This document shows positions 58,832-64,000 of a stretch of DNA of 64,000 bases, piece after piece. A program made the position numbers and the translations under genes. The notes below the pieces were generated by a model. The model made no database searches, was not told where the DNA came from, and worked only from the letters and a program-made list of their open reading frames with translations. Source of the DNA: Pisolithus tinctorius. Lineage: Eukaryota > Basidiomycota > Agaricomycetes > Boletales > Pisolithaceae. The stretch spans positions 62,001 to 126,000 of the forward strand of contig JANFAH010000003.1 in NCBI GenBank assembly GCA_024663395.1, read 5' to 3'. Positions within the stretch are counted from its first letter, which is position 1. Each line of letters starts with the position of its first letter.

Positions 58832-61643
58832 TCCCAACTGTGTGCAACCAGACATCCAACTCAATGTGTCTGCTCTTTCTAGTCCCAATTCTTTACTTCC
58901 ATCTGTAACTCTTCTGGATTATTCTGTTGATACTGTTTCTGTGTTGATCGATTCTGGCTCTTCTCATTGTTTTGTAGACCCATCTATAATCAAAAAATAT
59001 GCCAGTCCTGTTTCCTCTGTTTCTCTGCCTATTCTGCTCCACTTGTTTGATGGTAGTACAAATGCTGTCATTTCCAAGAAGTAGATCTTTCCCTCCACTT
59101 TCCTTCTGGTGATGTCAACTCTGTTTCATTTTATGTTACTCCATTGGATTCTTCATGTTTGCTGGTATTAGGACACAACTGGCTCACCTGCTTCAATCCA
59201 TTGATTGACTGGGTACTGGGCAGTATATTGTTCAAAACCATTGCTACAGAGAATGCTGACACCCCAGGTGCCTTCGTCATCTTCTGCTGCGACCTCCACT
59301 CTGGATCTGACACCCTCTGCTCTGTTTGCAGCTCCAACTGACTCACTGCACTCCACTCCACTCGTCTCACTCATCAATGCTGCTGTGTATGTCAGAGCCT
59401 GTGCTCTCCCTGGCTCTAGACAGTTCTGCTTGCAGCTTTCCACTGATAATGTGAAGCTTCATGCATCCTCTGCTTCTTCTCCACCTCCTGACCTCTCCTC
59501 AGTTCCTCCTGAGTATTGCAAGTTTGCTGACGTCTTTAGTAAAGACAAGGCCACAGAACTTCTGCCACACTGCTCGTTCGATCTCAAGATTGACCTCAAG
59601 GAAGGAGCCTCTCTGCCCATTGGCATGATCTACTCTCAGTCTCCACCAGAGCTTGAAGCTCTATGCACCTTTATTGATGAGCATCTTGGCTATGGTTTCA
59701 TCAAGCAGTCCACCTCTGCTCACAGTGCCCCTGTCCTCTTCATAAAAAAGAAGGATGGTTCACTCTGCCTCTGCATAGACTATTGAGGACTCAATAAAAT
59801 CATGAAAAAAGACCACTATCTGCTGCTGCTCATCTCCAACCTACTTGACTCCCCAAGCCATGCTAAAGTCTATACCAAGATCAACCTTTCCCATGCCTAT
59901 CATCTGGTCTGCATCGCAGACAGAGATGAATGGAAAATGGCATTCTGCACTTGTTATGGTTCTTACAAGTGGCAGGTAATGCCATTTGGTCTGACTAACA
60001 CACCTGTGGCCTTCCAGCGATTTGTCAATAGCATCTTTGCAGACACGCTCAATGTCTGTGTCATGGTATACCTCAATGACATCTTAATTTATTTGCAGGA
60101 TGAGGAGTTGCACCATGAACATGTAAAAGAGGTACTCTGCCACCTTTGAAAGCATGGTCTTTATGCCAAACCAGAGAAGTGTGAGTTTCACTCTGACTCT
60201 GTCGAGTACCTCAGTTATGTTCTTTCTCCCTCCAGTCTCACCATGTCTGCTGAGAAGGTTCAGGCAGTCTGCAACTGGCCTGAGCCACAGAAGGTGCGAG
60301 ACATCCAGTCTTTCCTTGGTTTTGCAAATTTCTACAGATGATTCATTAATAACTACTCCAACATCATCGTTCCACTCACTTGCCTCACACAAAAGGGTGC
60401 TCCTTGGAACTTTTCTGAGGAGTGCTGCTCTGCTTTCCTCCACCTGAAGGATGCCTTCAGCTCTGCTCCTGTTCTCACTCACTGGGTTCCTGACACTCCA
60501 CTTACAGTTGAAACTGATGCCTCTGACTATGCCATTGCTGGCATTTTGTCAATCACCTGCTCTGACAGTGAACTCTGCCCAGTCACTTTCTACTCCTGCA
60601 CCATGACCACACCAGAACTCAACTATGATACCCATGACAAGGAGCTGTTGGCTATCTTTGAGGCTTTCTGCCATTGGCAGCATTACCTAGAAGGTTCTGC
60701 CTTGCCTGTTGACATGGTGACAGACCACAAAAACCTTGAGTATTTTTCCACCTCTAAGGTTCTCACTCATCAACAGGCCTGCTGGTTGGAGTACCTTTTG
60801 CAGTTTAATCTTTCCATCTGCTTCTGACCTGGCCACTTAGGAGCCAAACCCGATGCACTTACACAACATTGGGACATCTACCCAAAAGGGGGGGATAGGG
60901 ACTACACACAGGTAAATCCTCACAATCTCCACCCTATGTTTACACAGGAGCAACTCACGTCATCCCTCCATACCACCACCCTCATGGCACCTGTACTCCA
61001 TGCTGCCATGGTCTTCAATGTTGAGTGCTTGCACTCCAACATCATCTCCACCCTACCATCCAACCCTGTCTCCACCAGCCATCTTCCAACTCCAACTAAG
61101 CCTCGGTGGTCCCTGGACTCTGACAGTCTACTCCACCTTGATGGTCATATCTTTGTCCCTGACACTGATGACCTCTGCCTTTGAGTGCTTCAATTCAAGC
61201 ATGATCATCCTCTAGCAGGCCATTTCAGGCAAAACCACACCCTAGAACTTGTCCACAGGGACTATGTGTGGCCTAACCTCTGCTCCAATGTGAAAGAATA
61301 TGTCAGGTCTTGCACTGCCTGTGGATGGAGCAAAACTCCATGCCACTGCCCTTATGGTCTACTGAAGCAACTCCCTGTCCCAGAGAGACCTTGGAACTCC
61401 ATCTCCATGGACTTCATTGAACACTTCCCAAACTCCAATGGCTGCTCCACCATACTCATGGTAGTGGACCACCTCTCAAAACAAGTGGTGTTCATCCCCA
61501 CCCACAACTCCATCACCTCTGCCAAACTTGCTAAACTCTTCCTAACCCATGTCTTCTCCAAGCATGGAGTGCCAGCTAATGTCACCTCCAACAGAGGTCC
61601 TGAGTTCATCTCACACTTCTTCTGCTCTAGGAAAAGCCCTTGA
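58665..61643 (+). pseudogene. Gypsy B pol: protease, RT, RNase H and first part of integrase
   Basis: Protease VSVLIDSGSSHCFVDPSII (DSGS at 58950-58961) and [21 protein letters not shown] from FADVFSKDKATELLPHCSFD through FIKKKDGSLCLCIDY, TGA, GLNKI, to MPFGLTNTPVAFQRFVNSIF and YLNDILIY, where the catalytic YLDD reads YLND (60069-60080). RNase H: VETDASDYAIAGILS, LNYDTHDKELLAIFEAFCHW. Integrase: FKHDHPLAGHFRQNHTLELV, VRSCTACGWSKTPCHCPYG, SISMDFIEH, then VTSNRGPEF with Asn (61590-61592) for the second catalytic Asp. Dead, with catalytic losses. Confidence 0.88.
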
Positions 61644-62490
61644 TATGTGTCTTCACTTCACTTCAGGTTACCACCCAGAAGGTGATGGCCAGACCAAGCA
61701 AACGAACCAGACCCTCGAGCAGTACCTTCATGTCTACTGTAACTACCAACAAGATGATTGGGCTGAGCTGTTACCTCTAGCAGAGTTCACTTTCAACAAT
61801 GCACCAAGTGCAACTACTGGAGTCTCTCCCTTCTTTGCTAACAAGGGATACCATCCAAACCTGTCTGTGGTCCCTGACCAAGACTTCACTTCTCCAAGGG
61901 CTCATGACTATGTCATTGAGCTCTCTGCCCTTCATGATTTCCTCTGCTCTGAAATGTCCACCGCTCAACAGCACTACCAGGGTCCAGCAGATGCTAAACA
62001 CATACCTCTGCCTGAGTTCAAGGTCAGAGAACAGGCCTATGTCAAAGCCAAGTACTTCCACTCCACTCATCCTTTGGAAAAACTCTCCAAAAAGTACTTA
62101 GGTCCATTCACCATCTTGGCCAGGCCAGGTATGCATTCTGTCACCCTTAAGCTCCCTGACTCTATGTGCTCAGTACATCTGGTCTTCCATGTCTCACAAC
62201 TGGAAGCTGCAGCAGCTAACCCTTTCCCAAACTGACAACAACCTCCACCTCCACCAGTGGATGTTGATGGTGACCTTGAGTATGAAATATCAGAGATACT
62301 TGACTCTAAGGTGGACTGCTGTCACTGCCATTGTCAGCTCTTGTATCTAGTCTGCTGGGCTGGCTATGAGAACACCAATGAAGAAACCTCTTGGTTGCTT
62401 GCAACTGAACTAGATCACACTTCTGACATAGTCTCTGCTTTCCATGAATGCTATCTGCACAAGCCTGGTCTGTATCAACCACCACCATAG
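61625..62490 (+). pseudogene. Gypsy B integrase C-terminal half and chromodomain
   Basis: In the next frame: LGKALDMCLHFTSGYHPEGD, then GQTKQTNQTLEQYLHV, where the catalytic Glu (TERANQ in copy A) is Lys at 61696-61698. Then YNN-type FTFNNAPSATTGVSPFFANK, VKAKYFHSTHPLEKLSKKYL and SVHLVFHVSQLEAAAANPFP, TGA at 62233-62235, and a chromodomain VDVDGDLEYEISEILDSKVD with LLYLVCWAGYENTNEETSWL. In the chromodomain, the conserved R of VRWAGYE is C, another CpG-type change. Ends with TAG at 62488-62490. Confidence 0.87.
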
Positions 62491-62693
62491 TACTCCACCC
62501 ACATAACCTTCCTCCATGGGCCAACTCTGCCCCTTACTGAACTACCTTAAGTACATTAGAATCTTCTCCACTTATCCATTTCACTTCTCAGAGTTGCAAA
62601 CAAAGTCACAAGTCTATTTTGTAGTAGTACAAAAAAATACAAACTAAAGACAAAAAAGAAAAAAGAAAAAGAAAAGAAAACTACTCTACTCTT

Positions 62694-63060
62694 CCATTGC
62701 TTCTTCTCTGCCACCCTCCTGTTCTTCTCTGCCTTCCTTCTCTCCTCCAACTGCTTCCTTGTTCTCATCCTCCACCTCCGACCGAGGCCTCTTCCATCCT
62801 CCACCTCTGCACTTGTGCTCAGCCATCCTGGCCTCTCACACATCCTCCCTCCTCATCTCCACCCACTCTGCCCAGGCATGGTACAGCACCCACTCATTGG
62901 CTGTCTGCTCTGCAACCACTGCCATCCTCTTGAAGGCCAGTGCAGTGGTCTCATGCACTTTGGCCTGCTTCTCCATGGCCTGCAGCTGCTGCTCCCTCTC
63001 CCATTCCACCCACTGCATGTGTACTCCCACTGTGAGGAAATATAATTGTGTGGATTGAGG
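62694..63060 (-). pseudogene. Antisense reading frame at the 3' side of gypsy B
   Basis: Minus strand reads MQWVEWEREQQLQAMEKQAK, LAFKRMAVVAEQTANEWVLY, WAEWVEMRREDV, TGA (CGA expected), EARMAEHK, then a Glu/Lys/Arg-rich tail ending EEAMEE and TAG near 62694. Probably coiled-coil-like and highly charged; no known domain. It lies tail-to-tail with gypsy B Pol, as the 24898-25496 frame does with gypsy A. Residue-level similarity between the two antisense frames is too weak to claim homology. Confidence 0.45.
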
Positions 63061-63479
63061 CTGGGGCAGAGGAATCTGAGAGGGAGAGAGTAAGACCAAG
63101 GGGCTCTTATAGCCTGAGCAAGGGAATGAAGGGGTAGGGAACTGTCTAGGGCTGTCTGAGGCAGTCTTTCCCTTGTTCTCATCTTTGGGGGTAACTCATC
63201 TATTGGTAAAAACTTACAGTACAAACTAACTGTAAGTAAGTGCTGACTAAGCACACAAAAAAGCGAACTATGGTACTCAAGTATAGTACCCACAACAGTA
63301 AGTAAAGAAACCATAAAACAAATAAAATAGAAATTAATACCCAATCCCATAGTAAGGAGATCTCTCTCCTTATACCTGAGGGGAGCTTTAGATGTTGACT
63401 GTCCCCAGTCAACACGAAGAGAGGAAGCACTGGCACCAGTGAGCATCAACGCTGAAATGAATGACCAGGACACTCAATG
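63061..63479. other. No gene recognised
   Basis: CpG-poor sequence between the antisense frame and the CpG-rich end. AGTACAAACTAACTGTAAGT near 63221 and AT-rich words, no gene or clear LTR. Confidence 0.4.
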
Positions 63480-64000
63480 AGGGGATGCAAGGGAAGGGGG
63501 ACTGTCGATCAACAATGACGAGTCGAAGCGCTACAAGCCGAGAGGAGGCGACAGAGGGGACTGCGACGAACCAGTCGCAAAAGGATTGAAGGGAAATGGG
63601 GCACCCAGTCCTGAGATATTCGCAATTTTGTCCACAGCTGCCTCTGACGACCAAATGGGGCATATCTCTGCAACGACAGCGCGGAATTTCACAAATGCTG
63701 TGTCAACAGGAAGGGCTCGTCGAGGGGATCATATGACCGAAAAAGCGAGGCGCGCGACGGCGAAACGGGAGAGATATGCGGGAAAGTGTTCTGGGGGAGA
63801 GGGGAGAGGGACACCATTGCGCAACAACTGTTCAGGCGATCGGCACAGAACTTCGGATGACGGTAGGCAGCTCCTAGACGAGCTGGGATAGAAATGAATC
63901 GCGTCGATCAGAACACCCTTTCTCGAGATATTCACAATGTTGTCCTCGCAGGCCACTGGACGCGAAAATGACCATATCTTGACAACGACTGCGCGGAATT
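63480..64000. repeat. CpG-rich region with a 313-bp-spaced direct repeat
   Basis: CpG content jumps at about 63500. GAGATATTCGCAATTTTGTC (63613) recurs as GAGATATTCACAATGTTGTC (63926), and in both the sequence continues to ACGA(C)AGCGCGGAATT or ACGACTGCGCGGAATT after about 75 bases. It could be the start of a tandem array running out of the window. Open frames here (for example 63586-63891 plus) have no recognisable domain. Confidence 0.6.

Larger units (their letters stand above)
57479..62490 (+). mobile_element. Ty3/gypsy chromovirus, copy B (old, CpG-depleted)
   Basis: Same architecture as copy A: Gag with CCHC knuckle, protease, RT, RNase H, integrase, chromodomain. Protein pieces align closely with A. 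Pol keeps one frame from about 59205 to 61643, interrupted only by TGA at 59784, 60147, 60339, 60825 and 61182. Another TGA lies in gag (58220) and one before the chromodomain (62233). Frame slips occur near 59080 and 61625. RT and integrase catalytic acids are substituted. No 3' LTR was recognised before the window end. Confidence 0.92.

Noticed and set aside
1..64000. CRISPR array, rRNA operon or biosynthetic gene cluster
   Set aside because: No regularly spaced short repeats with unique spacers, no rRNA-like sequence, and no clustered metabolic enzymes were seen; the organism is a fungus.

Overview
The window looks like a chromosome segment from a filamentous basidiomycete, most likely an Agaricomycete. 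Genes carry many short GT-AG introns (46-73 bp), often with CTAAC/CTGAC-like branch sites. There is a NACHT-WD40 (NWD) NLR-type gene. Three intron-rich housekeeping genes read as basidiomycete RGP1, PSP1 and APC11. The repeats are Ty3/gypsy chromoviruses, a Helitron and Tc1/mariner elements. Family names come from recall of protein families, not from a search.

Layout: (1) 1-3851, a decayed NWD gene, cut by the window start, with 14 near-identical WD40 repeats. (2) 3.9-7.6 kb, CpG-poor sequence with a decayed minus-strand gene. (3) 7.6-14.9 kb, a CpG-rich island with RGP1 (+), PSP1 (+) and APC11 (-). (4) 15-24.8 kb, a decayed SAM-like gene split by a solo LTR, a dead Tc1/mariner transposon, a 1.57-kb foldback element and a second inverted repeat rich in TCACGTGA-type palindromes. 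(5) 24.9-31.2 kb, Ty3/gypsy copy A (minus), CpG-rich and comparatively young. (6) 31.2-36.3 kb, a foldback fragment, another decayed gene and a second gypsy lineage (copy C, minus). (7) 36.7-47 kb, LTR-like repeats, a second foldback copy, a solo LTR with target-site duplication, and gene debris. (8) 48.7-53.3 kb, a decayed Helitron truncated in its helicase. (9) 53.3-56.9 kb, two head-to-tail 1.8-kb LTR-like repeats. (10) 56.9-62.5 kb, Ty3/gypsy copy B (plus), related to A but CpG-depleted. (11) 62.5-64 kb, an antisense reading frame, then a return to CpG-rich sequence with a 313-bp-spaced direct repeat.

The main theme is CpG loss in repeated DNA. Gypsy B has TGA stops at places where the family or copy A has arginine (or, once, lysine), and its RT and integrase catalytic acids are lost by changes that fit CpG to CpA. 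Inside the NWD gene, the unique NACHT exon holds about 68 CpG in 1342 bp, while the exon with the WD40 repeats holds 3 in 2463 bp. This fits methylation and deamination, or a RIP-like process, aimed at repeats, including repeats inside a gene.

The host genes are independent housekeeping functions: Golgi Rab GEF partner, PSP1-domain protein and anaphase-promoting complex RING subunit. Single-base frame breaks in RGP1 and PSP1, otherwise intact, suggest that some indels here are sequence errors. I found no tRNA, rRNA or CRISPR array. The strongest candidates for something new are the repeat-restricted CpG cliff in the NLR gene, the composite foldback element and the CACGTG-rich inverted repeat.
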